Of a DNA stretch of 64,000 bases, positions 36,101 to 43,166 are shown one piece after another. Source of the stretch: Gammaproteobacteria bacterium (lineage in GTDB: Bacteria > Pseudomonadota > Gammaproteobacteria > Pseudomonadales > Halieaceae); the NCBI GenBank assembly GCA_030427485.1, contig JAUICG010000022.1, positions 24,001 through 88,000 of the forward strand. Reading direction: 5' to 3'. The stretch's first letter is position 1; every line of letters begins with the position of its first letter. The notes below the pieces were generated by a model. The model saw only the letters and a list, made by a program, of their open reading frames with translations. It was not told the origin of the DNA and did no database searches. Both the position numbers and the translations under genes were made by a program.

Positions 36101-36170
36101 CGCCACCGTGTTGACCCTGATCGTGGTGCCGACACTCTACGCGGTGTTCTTCAAGATCCGCCGCGTCTAG
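33135..36170 (+). CDS. RND-family efflux pump, inner-membrane transporter
   Basis: Proton-driven trimeric drug exporter of the AcrB/HAE1 superfamily. The 1011-aa product has twelve predicted transmembrane helices (one at the N-terminus, five around 335-490, one near 530, five around 860-1005). The proton-relay acidic residue is in LGMLVDNAIVVAEG; AcrB has two Asp here, this has Asp-Asn. The two large periplasmic loops are conserved. The sequence resembles the TriC/shorter HAE1 subgroup more than MexB, and the specificity cannot be read from it. Convergent with modF. Confidence 0.9.
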   Translation: MNIGEFSVENKVISWLLVVIMVGGGLMAYQKMGKLEDPPFTIKSAKILTLYPGATAREVQEELTYHLEDAIQKMPQVKRIKMSVSRPGLSDILIDFKDEYKAADLPNIFDELRRKIADVKPSLPPGAQDPVILDDFGDVYGIYTVLTGDGYSWRDLYDIADAVKKQLVLVPGVRKVVIDGEQREVVYLEMSRSRMAELGIDLQQIANVLGSQNVVVNSGKVRVGDDYLRISPTGNFTSVQEIGDLLISSSDKTLVRLSDIATITRAYEEVPKKLYYVNGNPGLSIGISMASGENVVAVGRAVDRKIEELQVVIPVGMEMVSVYDQPAEVEKSVGGFLVSVGQAVLIVLAVLLVFMGLRTGIVIGAVLLITVAGTLFFMNIFAIELQRISLGALVIALGMLVDNAIVVAEGMLVRMQAGMDATKAAGEAVGKTIWALLGGTLIGILAFSAIGMSTDNTGEFASSLFYVILISLSLSWVTAISTTPLLCALLLKPDTAASDRDPYAGKLFQGYRGVVAAAVNHRWVTLGAVVVMFAFAFVGFGNVKSGFFPDSNTPMFFVDIWEPEGADIRVTRDDTLRVSEFLRQQPGVVQTTSVIGGPHQRFTLVYDSREPAPVYAQIIVRTESREQIEPVWDAVQAFMREELSWTDPIIKALRIGPGRDAKIEARFSGPDPQVLRTLSEQAQAIMRANPDAVDIRDDWRSPVKVVTPVFNEQVGRQLGVDRESLGAALQYAFEGTNVGVYRDGNRVLPIAMRAPQDERGDIDDMRDIQVWSPILGKSVPVSQVVSEYDTRWENAVIRGRNRIQTIIASCNPLDGAATVLLDALRPQIEEIPLPPGYALEWGGEYEDSVNAQAGLGASLPVGFLLMILTSIFLFGKLKQPAIIWLTVPLAIIGITAGLLSTGGAFDFMSILGALSLVGLLIKNAIVLIEEIDQQIESGKDGFEAILDSSVSRMRPVMLAAATTILGLIPLLADVFFVNMSVTIMAGLGFATVLTLIVVPTLYAVFFKIRRV

Positions 36171-36215
36171 CGGGCATCGCCCACCGGGTTCCGCGGCGCG
36201 GGCGTCGGCGGCAGG

Positions 36216-37745
36216 TCATGGGTGAGCGGCTGCGGATTGGTCCTCGCGGCATACCAGCCTGAACCCGTCCTGCAGTGGCTCGAAGCTCAGGTGCTGGTTG
36301 ATGCAGGCCGGGGTTTCCCCGGCCGAATGACTGACAAAAATAAGCTGGGTGTCGCTGTGCCGAGCAATGTGATCCAGTGCCCGCAGCAGTAATCCGCGAT
36401 GGTAGCCGTCCAGGCCCAGCGTGGGTTCGTCCAGCAGCAGTATCACGGGTGATTTCACCATTGCGCGGGCCAGCAGCACCATGCGCTGCAGCCCGAACGA
36501 CAGGGCGTCGAATTTTTCGCCGCTGTACCCGGCGAGCCCCAGCGCGCGAAGCCACTGTTCCGCGCAGCTGCGTTGCGCATCGCCCCAGTCGTCGTACAGG
36601 CCCACCGAATCAAAAAACCCCGATACCACCACCTCGACGACCCGCATGCCCCGGGCGAAATTGAGTTGCAGTTGCGTATCGAGCTGGCCGAATTTCTGCT
36701 TGATATCCCAGACGCTCTCGCCGCTGCCCCTGCGTACGCCGAACAGGGTGATGTCCTGGCCGTAGGCCTTGTGGTTATCGCCGGTGATCAGGCTGAGCAG
36801 GGTTGTCTTGCCGCAGCCGTTGGGGCCGGAAACGCAGCAGTGGGTGCCGCGCTCCAGTACCCAGTTCACATCGCGCAGTACGGTAAAGTCGCCGTAACTT
36901 ACCGACACATCGCGCAGCGCCAGCAGGGGCCCTGTGGCCGGCAGTGTATACGCGCGTGCAGCGGGTGCGGGCAGCTCGCCCAGCGGCGGCATCGGCGGAT
37001 TCATCAGGGCCGTCACCGCGGTGTTCGTCATGATCGCTTCGCGCGTGTCACAGGCCACGAGTTGCCCTTCATCCAGTACCATGATGTGGGAGATACCGGC
37101 GGGAACATCCTCCATCTGCCGGCACAGCATGAGGACGGCAATGGGTGACCGCAGCAGTTCGGCGATGACCTGTTGCATTTCCCGCTGGCTGGCGAGGTCC
37201 AGGCCATCCAGCGGGCTGTCGAGGATCAGCAGTGCGGGCTCACTCAAAATGGCGGAGACCAACAGCGTCTTGCGCATTTCGCCCGTGGAAATAAAACGCA
37301 GGCCGCGGCTCAGAAAATGCCGCATGCGCAGGCGTTCGGTCCAGCTGTGAAATCGCTCGTCCGGCTCGCGACCACCGAGGATCAGCGCTTGTACGGGCGT
37401 GCCGGGATCGCTGGCGTCGGCGCGAAATTCCGAGTCATCGAGTTTTCGGTCGCGCTCGCACAGGGCCCTGGCCTGCTCAAAGCAGACGTAGGCTACGCCG
37501 TTTCTCTCCAGTTCGCCGGAACGCGCTACCTCCCCGGAAAAATGGGTGGCCTGCCGGCTGATTACCTTTGCCAGACTGGTTTTGCCGGCGCCGTTGGGGC
37601 CCAGGCAGGCCCATTGCTGCCCGGACACCAGCTGCCAGTTGATATTGCGCAGCGCGGGCAGCGCACGGTAGACAAGGCTGACATCGCGCAGTTGCAGCAG
37701 GCTTTCTTGCGGTATGTTGTTCTCTACCATGGTTTCCCTGTTCAT
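36216..37745 (-). CDS. modF: ModF-like duplicated ABC ATPase
   Basis: A 509-aa soluble protein of two fused ATP-binding cassettes. The first has GPNGAGKTSL, ISTGEMRKTLL in place of the LSGGQ signature and LLILDSPLDGL; the second has GPNGCGKTTLL, LSFGLQRMVLLARAM and LLLDEPTLGLD. The segment ITGDNHKAYGQDITLFG and RRGSGESVWDIKQ is characteristic of ModF (PhrA), an E. coli ATPase linked to molybdate transport. No transmembrane partner or other mod gene is nearby. Its exact role in any species is poorly defined. Confidence 0.85.
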   Translation of the reverse strand: MNRETMVENNIPQESLLQLRDVSLVYRALPALRNINWQLVSGQQWACLGPNGAGKTSLAKVISRQATHFSGEVARSGELERNGVAYVCFEQARALCERDRKLDDSEFRADASDPGTPVQALILGGREPDERFHSWTERLRMRHFLSRGLRFISTGEMRKTLLVSAILSEPALLILDSPLDGLDLASQREMQQVIAELLRSPIAVLMLCRQMEDVPAGISHIMVLDEGQLVACDTREAIMTNTAVTALMNPPMPPLGELPAPAARAYTLPATGPLLALRDVSVSYGDFTVLRDVNWVLERGTHCCVSGPNGCGKTTLLSLITGDNHKAYGQDITLFGVRRGSGESVWDIKQKFGQLDTQLQLNFARGMRVVEVVVSGFFDSVGLYDDWGDAQRSCAEQWLRALGLAGYSGEKFDALSFGLQRMVLLARAMVKSPVILLLDEPTLGLDGYHRGLLLRALDHIARHSDTQLIFVSHSAGETPACINQHLSFEPLQDGFRLVCREDQSAAAHP

Positions 37746-37828
37746 AAACGCCTGTTACAACTTGTCAAGTTATCCTGTGGCTGGCTTAATCGCCGGATCA
37801 CGTTTGGTTTTCCGGGAAAGGCGATCAA

Positions 37829-38485
37829 GTGTCAGTGCCGTTGCTACAACTCATTGAAACCCGGCTCGGTGATCACTCACCGGGCAAGAAACTGCTGCGT
37901 CGACTGATGAAACGCTCTGCCGTTGCGATGATACTGCAGGTGCGTGACGGCGAACTGCATATTCTAATGATCAAGCGGGCCGAGCGCGAGGGCGATCCGT
38001 GGTCCGGGCAGATGGCCTTCCCCGGTGGTCGCATGGACAGTGTGGACGCCAACGGTTACGAGGTGGCGGTGCGCGAGACGGAAGAAGAGGTGGGCGTGTT
38101 GCTCGGGGGGCAGGATCAGTGTATCGGTCAACTGTCCGACCTCCACGCCCGCCCGCATCGGGGCCCGTTCGGCATGGCCGTCAGCCCCTTTGTATTCCGC
38201 CTCGACCGCGAAGTCCGCTTCACGCTGAACCACGAGGTGGCCGAGGTCGTCTGGGTGCCGCTGGAATTCCTGCTGGACGAAGACAATCAGTCGGAGATGA
38301 CCTGGCATTACAAGGGCGCGGAAATGACGGTGCCCTGCTACTGGTATGAGGGCCGCTGTATCTGGGGCCTGTCGCTGATGATGCTGGGTGAATTGCTGGA
38401 CCTGGTGGAGGGGAGCAAATCCCGGCAGGCGCAGTGGCGCCGACAGATGTTCCTGCGGCGTTTCCGTCGCCAGAAAAAAGCCTGA
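37829..38485 (+). CDS. NUDIX hydrolase, CoA pyrophosphatase type (NudL-like)
   Basis: A 218-aa NUDIX protein with the NudL-type box FPGGRMDSVDANGYEVAVRE followed by TEEEVGV; preceding WSGQMAFPGG is typical of coenzyme-A diphosphatases of the CoA/acyl-CoA class. GTG start at 37829. It is divergent from modF and faces the diguanylate cyclase across two palindromic repeats. Confidence 0.85.
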   Translation: MSVPLLQLIETRLGDHSPGKKLLRRLMKRSAVAMILQVRDGELHILMIKRAEREGDPWSGQMAFPGGRMDSVDANGYEVAVRETEEEVGVLLGGQDQCIGQLSDLHARPHRGPFGMAVSPFVFRLDREVRFTLNHEVAEVVWVPLEFLLDEDNQSEMTWHYKGAEMTVPCYWYEGRCIWGLSLMMLGELLDLVEGSKSRQAQWRRQMFLRRFRRQKKA

Positions 38486-38506
38486 ATCCATTGCTGCGCA
38501 CCGAGA

Positions 38507-38673
38507 GGCACTTCCTTGAGATGCCGGCAGCGGCGTTTTAGCTGCTCTGCCCCGCCGGGACACGCCGTAAACCCATCCATGGGGGCTTGAGTTCGGCGTC
38601 CTGCCTCACACAGTCCCGACGGGGCAGAGCAGCTAAAACGCCTCCTTGCAATCATCAGGCTCAAGGCAGTGCC
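38507..38673. repeat. Palindromic element, family C copy 2 with nested outer arms
   Basis: Inner arms 38532-38561 and 38613-38642 (29 of 30) flank a 51-nt core, which on the minus strand reads GTGTGAGGCAGGACGCCG... CCCATGGATGGG... ACGGCGTGTCCC and matches family C copies 1 and 3. Outer arms GGCACTTCCTTGAG (38507-38520) and its complement (38660-38673, one mismatch) pair again beyond unmatched segments of 11 and 17 nt. The whole spans the 3' end of the NUDIX gene region. Confidence 0.82.
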
Positions 38674-38708
38674 CTTTAGTGCACACCCATTCTGAAGTTT
38701 GGCAAGTA

Positions 38709-38796
38709 GGCTTTGAAGTATTCTTAACTCGCCGAGCCCGAGCCCCCATTGATGGGTTTACGGCGTGTCCCGGCGGGTTAAGAATACTTCAAAGCC
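38709..38796. repeat. Palindromic element, family C copy 3 (short core)
   Basis: Arms of 26 bp (38709-38734, 38771-38796; one mismatch) are A+T-rich and unlike those of any other copy. The 36-nt core keeps only the second hairpin (CCCAT-TG-ATGGG) and TTTACGGCGTGTCC; the AGGAC hairpin is missing. It lies 36 nt from copy 2, in opposite orientation, at the 3' end of the diguanylate cyclase gene. Confidence 0.82.
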
Positions 38797-38811
38797 GGAG
38801 TTAAACGAGGG

Positions 38812-40008
38812 TCAGATACGATTGGTCGGCGCGCGCGCGGGCATAGGCGTGTTGGTCGCCTCCAGGCTGGCGAGGGCCACCGGGAGGCCGCGTTTCTTCG
38901 CCAGGTACATGGCCTTGTCCGCCTTCTCCTCGAGCTCGTGCAGCTGGCGCCCGTCGATCGGGAAGATGGATACGCCGATGCTGCAGCTGAATTTCAGAAT
39001 CTGTTGCCGAACATACAGCGGCTGCTCGATCGCCTGCGACAACTTGTGGGCGAGGCGCGTGATCTCCTCGGGCGACCTGACATCCTCCAGCACTGCGACA
39101 AACTCGTCGCCACCCAGGCGTGCGACGAGGTCGGTTTCGCGCAGACAGCTCTGTATGCGCTGGGCGACCGCGATCAGCAGTTTGTCGCCCGCGCCGTGCC
39201 CGTAGGTGTCGTTGATACTCTTGAACTCGTTCAGGTCCATGAACAACAACCCGGTCATGCCTCCCTGCTCCGCAGCGCGCTGCAGGGCAAGTGTGATGCG
39301 TTCGTCGTAGAAGCGGCGATTGGGCAGCCTGGTCAACTGGTCGTGCGATGACAGATGCTCCAGCTCCGAATTCGTGGCCTGCAGGCTTGTGCGCAGTGCC
39401 TTGTTCATTTCCGCATAGATGATGATCACGCTGACGACGGCAACGGCCATCGCGGTATAGGCCATCATCATCGCCATGCTATGGTTCGCGGGCAGTATGA
39501 TCTGTACAAACTCGACACCGTGCCGCTCTGCCTGCAGTACGCACACCCAGATGGCGATGACCAGCAGCCCCCAGGACGCGCACAGCGCCGCGCTGCCGAC
39601 AATGGCCGCCATTGCCGGCGCAAGTATCAGTAGCGGATAGGTGGGAGACCCCGTGCCGCCAAAAACGAAACAGGCCGCGGTAAACGCGCCGGTGTAAATA
39701 AGGAGCATCACATTCAGTGCCGCGATCCGGTCGCCGCGCAGTCGCAACAGCAACATGCTCACCAGGACCCCGAGTATGCTGGCCACAAACAGCACGTTGG
39801 CGGCGATCATTCCCTGCGCCGTTATGTCCATGAACAGGGGAATGACAAACGAGAACAGGATGACCGTGAGCAACCAGAAGCAACTGGTCATCACCAGGAT
39901 GCGCTGCCGGTAGTTCTCCTCGTCCGCGCGCTCGTATACCGAGCGACCGGTGCACAACTGGAACCACCAGTTTCGAGCCTTTCTGAGCGGCGCGGTTATC
40001 GGGTACAT
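38812..40008 (-). CDS. Membrane-bound diguanylate cyclase (GGDEF)
   Basis: Synthesises cyclic di-GMP. The 398-aa product has six or so transmembrane helices between residues 38 and 200 (no named sensor domain recognised), a short linker and a GGDEF domain. The active site GGDEF (299-303) is intact and the inhibitory I-site RxxD (R290-D293) sits at the normal spacing, so product inhibition is expected. No EAL domain. The signal sensed is unknown. Confidence 0.92.
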   Translation of the reverse strand: MYPITAPLRKARNWWFQLCTGRSVYERADEENYRQRILVMTSCFWLLTVILFSFVIPLFMDITAQGMIAANVLFVASILGVLVSMLLLRLRGDRIAALNVMLLIYTGAFTAACFVFGGTGSPTYPLLILAPAMAAIVGSAALCASWGLLVIAIWVCVLQAERHGVEFVQIILPANHSMAMMMAYTAMAVAVVSVIIIYAEMNKALRTSLQATNSELEHLSSHDQLTRLPNRRFYDERITLALQRAAEQGGMTGLLFMDLNEFKSINDTYGHGAGDKLLIAVAQRIQSCLRETDLVARLGGDEFVAVLEDVRSPEEITRLAHKLSQAIEQPLYVRQQILKFSCSIGVSIFPIDGRQLHELEEKADKAMYLAKKRGLPVALASLEATNTPMPARAPTNRI

Positions 40009-40094
40009 GGCTATATTTTTCTAATTTCACGACACGCGATCGCATTTATAGCCTATCGGGACGCGGTTTGTCGCCAACTAAAGGCCAATAAGCG

Positions 40095-40706
40095 CTACTG
40101 GTTCTCGTTTCGAAGGAATGCGCGTGTATCCAGCTGCAACTGGCGCAGCGCCGGATCCTCCTGGCTGGCCTGCAGCAGCGTGTCCCGCTCGACCCTGCCC
40201 TGCACGAAGTCCGCGACCAGTTCCAGCAGGACCGGCGTCATTGGCGGATCGCGCTCCCACCGCGGCGCGTTTACAAGGCTGCCGGTGACCCGGTCGCCGT
40301 TCAGGGCCAGCCAGTAGCCGCCGCAACTTGACAGAATGTAGTCGCCGGGCCGTCCATAGCTGATATTGGGCGTGGCGGGGTTGAAGCCACCGGGTACCAC
40401 GTCGGTGATCTTTCGCAGCGCCATCACCCAGTCGGTACCGGCGGGGAAAAGTGCCGCGTCCGGGCGGCAATAGTCAGCCGTTTGCAACCAGATGCGCACC
40501 GTCTCGGCGGGTTGCGGGCCGCGTAGCACCCGGGACACCGCCAGGTCTACGGAATTGCCCTTGCTCGCGACCACGCTGCCGCTGACCACCAGGTCCGCAG
40601 TCGCCTGCACGTCGACAAAGGAGCCCTGCCACAGGCATTCGCATTCCGCCAGCGCCGGCGGAGCGAGCAGGCACAGCGCCAACCACAGCGGGAAAAAAAT
40701 GCGCAT
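40095..40706 (-). CDS. Secreted protein of unknown function, Cys-x-Cys N-terminus
   Basis: A 203-aa exported protein. The signal peptide should be cleaved after ALA (residue 20), leaving a mature N-terminus ECECLWQGSF. A C-x-C at the mature N-terminus followed by a small beta-rich domain (SGSVVASKGNSVDLAVSRVLRG...) and later cysteines (DYCRPDAALF, SSCGGYW) resembles the TIMP/netrin (NTR) fold layout, but this is pattern matching only. It lies 7 nt downstream of hemB and is probably in the hemL-hemB transcription unit. No function is proposed. Confidence 0.6.
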   Translation of the reverse strand: MRIFFPLWLALCLLAPPALAECECLWQGSFVDVQATADLVVSGSVVASKGNSVDLAVSRVLRGPQPAETVRIWLQTADYCRPDAALFPAGTDWVMALRKITDVVPGGFNPATPNISYGRPGDYILSSCGGYWLALNGDRVTGSLVNAPRWERDPPMTPVLLELVADFVQGRVERDTLLQASQEDPALRQLQLDTRAFLRNENQ

Positions 40707-40713
40707 GGGCGGC

Positions 40714-41727
40714 TTAGTCCCCCTGCAGGGCCTGTGCGGCCTCCACCGCGAAGTAGGTCAGTATGCCGTCGCAACCGGCCCGCTTGAAGGCCAGCAGGGA
40801 CTCCAGTACGACGGCATCGCGGGGCAGCCAGCCGCGTTCAAACGCGGCAACGTGCATCGCGTACTCGCCGCTTACCTGGTAGGCGAAGGTGGGCGCCCGC
40901 AACTCCTCCTTGACGCGGCGGACTATATCCAGGTAGGGCATGCCCGGTTTGACCATGATCATGTCCGCGCCCTCGGCCAGATCCAGCGCGCATTCATGCA
41001 ATGCCTCGTCACTGTTGGCGGGATCCATCTGGTAGCTGCTCTTGTTGCCGCCCTTGAGGTTTCCGGCAGAGCCCACCGCATCGCGGAAGGGACCGTAGTA
41101 GGCGGAGGCGTATTTCGCGGAATAGGCCATGATCAGTGTGTTGCAGAAACTCTCGTCCTCCAGCGCCCGACGGATGGCGCCGATACGGCCATCCATCATG
41201 TCGGAGGGAGCCACCACATCCGCGCCGGCGGCGGCGTGGGACAGCGCCTGTTTCACCAGTATTTCGCTGGTCACGTCGTTTAACACGTAGCCGTCCGGGT
41301 CGATGATGCCGTCCTGGCCATGCGTGGTGTACGGGTCCAGTGCAACGTCGGTGATCACACCCAACTCGGGGAGCGCCTGCTTGAGTGATTTCACCGCGCG
41401 CTGCACCAGTCCGTCGCTGTTGTATGCTTCCTCGGCCAACAGGCTTTTGCGCTCTCCCGCCACCACCGGGAACAGCGCGAGTGCGGGTATACCCAGCTGG
41501 TGGACCAGTCTCGCTTTCTCCAGTAACAGGTCGACGCTGAGTCGTTCTATGCCGGGCATCGAGGCGATCGCTTCGCGCTGGCCGCTGCCCTCCAGTACGA
41601 ACACGGGGAAAATAAGATCCGAGGGACTCAGTGCGTGTTCACAGACCAGCTGGCGTGAGAACGCATTGGCCCGCAATCGCCGCATGCGAGTCTCGGGAAA
41701 CCTGCCGCGTGAAGTGGTGAATGTCAT
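40714..41727 (-). CDS. hemB: Delta-aminolevulinic acid dehydratase (porphobilinogen synthase)
   Basis: Condenses two ALA molecules to porphobilinogen. The 337-aa TIM barrel has the two Schiff-base lysine segments (NLKGGNKSSYQMDPAN and VKPGMPYLDIV). The metal loop reads DPYTTHGQDG, lacking the cysteines of zinc enzymes, so it should be the magnesium-dependent type known from Pseudomonas. I start at ATG 41727 (GAGG ribosome site); an in-frame ATG at 41751 would overlap hemL. It is directly downstream of hemL, which makes its substrate. Confidence 0.95.
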   Translation of the reverse strand: MTFTTSRGRFPETRMRRLRANAFSRQLVCEHALSPSDLIFPVFVLEGSGQREAIASMPGIERLSVDLLLEKARLVHQLGIPALALFPVVAGERKSLLAEEAYNSDGLVQRAVKSLKQALPELGVITDVALDPYTTHGQDGIIDPDGYVLNDVTSEILVKQALSHAAAGADVVAPSDMMDGRIGAIRRALEDESFCNTLIMAYSAKYASAYYGPFRDAVGSAGNLKGGNKSSYQMDPANSDEALHECALDLAEGADMIMVKPGMPYLDIVRRVKEELRAPTFAYQVSGEYAMHVAAFERGWLPRDAVVLESLLAFKRAGCDGILTYFAVEAAQALQGD

Positions 41728-41741
41728 GTTCCGGTCCTCGC

Positions 41742-43022
41742 TCAAAGGCATGCAAAGGCGACTTTGGCCGTCGCCAAGGTCTGGGCGATGTCGTCGTCGC
41801 TATGGGCGCTGGACATAAAACCCGCTTCGTAGGACGCCGGGGCGAGGTAGACACCCTGGTCGAGCATCGAGTGGAAAAAGCGGTTGAACGATTCGCCGTT
41901 GCAGGCCATGACCTGGGCGTAGCGGGTCACGCGCACAGCCTCGGTAAAGAAGCCGCCAAACATCGTGCCGGCGTGATTGGTGGTAAACGGCACCCCGGCG
42001 GCGTTGGCCGCATCCTGCAATCCCCGGCACAGCTGCCGGGTACGCTCGAACAGGGGCTCGTAGAAGCCGGGTTGCGAGATGATATTCAGTGTGGCGAGCC
42101 CGGCAGCCATCGCAACGGGATTGCCGGACAGCGTTCCCGCCTGGTAGACCGGACCCAGCGGCGCGATCTGTTCCATGATCGCCTGCTTGCCGCCGAAAGC
42201 GCCCACCGGCATGCCGCCGCCGATCACCTTGCCCAGCGTGGTCAGGTCGGCCTCAATTCCGTAGTGGCCCTGCGCACCCTGCAGGCCAAAACGAAAACCG
42301 GTCATCACCTCGTCGAGGATCAGCACGGCGCCGTGTTCGGTGCACACGGCGCGCAGCGTCTCGAGGAAACCGGGGCTGGGCGGTATGCAGTTCATATTGC
42401 CGGCCACGGGTTCAACAATCGCACAGGCTATATTGTCCCCGTGTTCACTGAAGGCGCGGCGCAGGCCATCGGTGTCATTGTAGGTGAGGGTCATCGTGTG
42501 ATCCGCCAGCGCGGCTGGAACGCCGGGTGAGCTGGGTACGCCCATGGTCAGGGCGCCGGACCCCGCCTTGACCAGCAGGGAGTCGGAGTGGCCGTGATAA
42601 CAGCCTTCGAACTTCACGATCGTATCGCGCCCGGTATAGCCGCGCGCCAGGCGTATCGCGCTCATGGTGGCCTCGGTGCCCGAACTGACCATGCGCACCA
42701 TATCCATGCCCGGCATGATATTGCAGAGACGCTCGGCCAGTTCAATCTCCAACTCGGTCGGCGTTCCGAAGCTGAGTCCCTTCAGGCACTGCTGCATGAC
42801 GGCCTCGCGCACGGCGGGGTGGTTGTGTCCCATCAGCATCGGTCCCCAGGACAACACATAGTCGATGTAGCGTTTACCCTGGCAGTCGAAGAGGTAGGCG
42901 CCTTCACTGCGCTCGATAAAGACGGGCGTGCCGCCCACCGCCCTGAATGCGCGCACCGGCGAGTTGACGCCCCCGGGGATGTGTTTGTTGGCGCGATTGA
43001 ATAGTTCTTCCGAGGTGCTCAT
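41742..43022 (-). CDS. hemL: Glutamate-1-semialdehyde 2,1-aminomutase
   Basis: PLP enzyme making 5-aminolevulinate in the C5 haem pathway. The 426-aa product begins STSEELFNRANKHIPGGVNSPVRAF and has the PLP-lysine segment GKVIGGGMPVGAFGG and EPVAGNMN. I start at ATG 43022; in-frame ATGs at 43046 and 43058 add residues not found in the family. Adjacent hemB uses its product directly. Confidence 0.96.
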   Translation of the reverse strand: MSTSEELFNRANKHIPGGVNSPVRAFRAVGGTPVFIERSEGAYLFDCQGKRYIDYVLSWGPMLMGHNHPAVREAVMQQCLKGLSFGTPTELEIELAERLCNIMPGMDMVRMVSSGTEATMSAIRLARGYTGRDTIVKFEGCYHGHSDSLLVKAGSGALTMGVPSSPGVPAALADHTMTLTYNDTDGLRRAFSEHGDNIACAIVEPVAGNMNCIPPSPGFLETLRAVCTEHGAVLILDEVMTGFRFGLQGAQGHYGIEADLTTLGKVIGGGMPVGAFGGKQAIMEQIAPLGPVYQAGTLSGNPVAMAAGLATLNIISQPGFYEPLFERTRQLCRGLQDAANAAGVPFTTNHAGTMFGGFFTEAVRVTRYAQVMACNGESFNRFFHSMLDQGVYLAPASYEAGFMSSAHSDDDIAQTLATAKVAFACL

Positions 43023-43166
43023 GGCGTACCTGTCTTGCGTGTTCATGGGCCGGTGCATGGGTTGCGGGTGGCGACAGTCAAATTATCCGTGCTGCGGAGC
43101 ACAATATCCAGTGGCTGGCGGGCGGCTGTGTCGAATAATCCGCGGCCCGCGCCCCGGCGGATGGGA

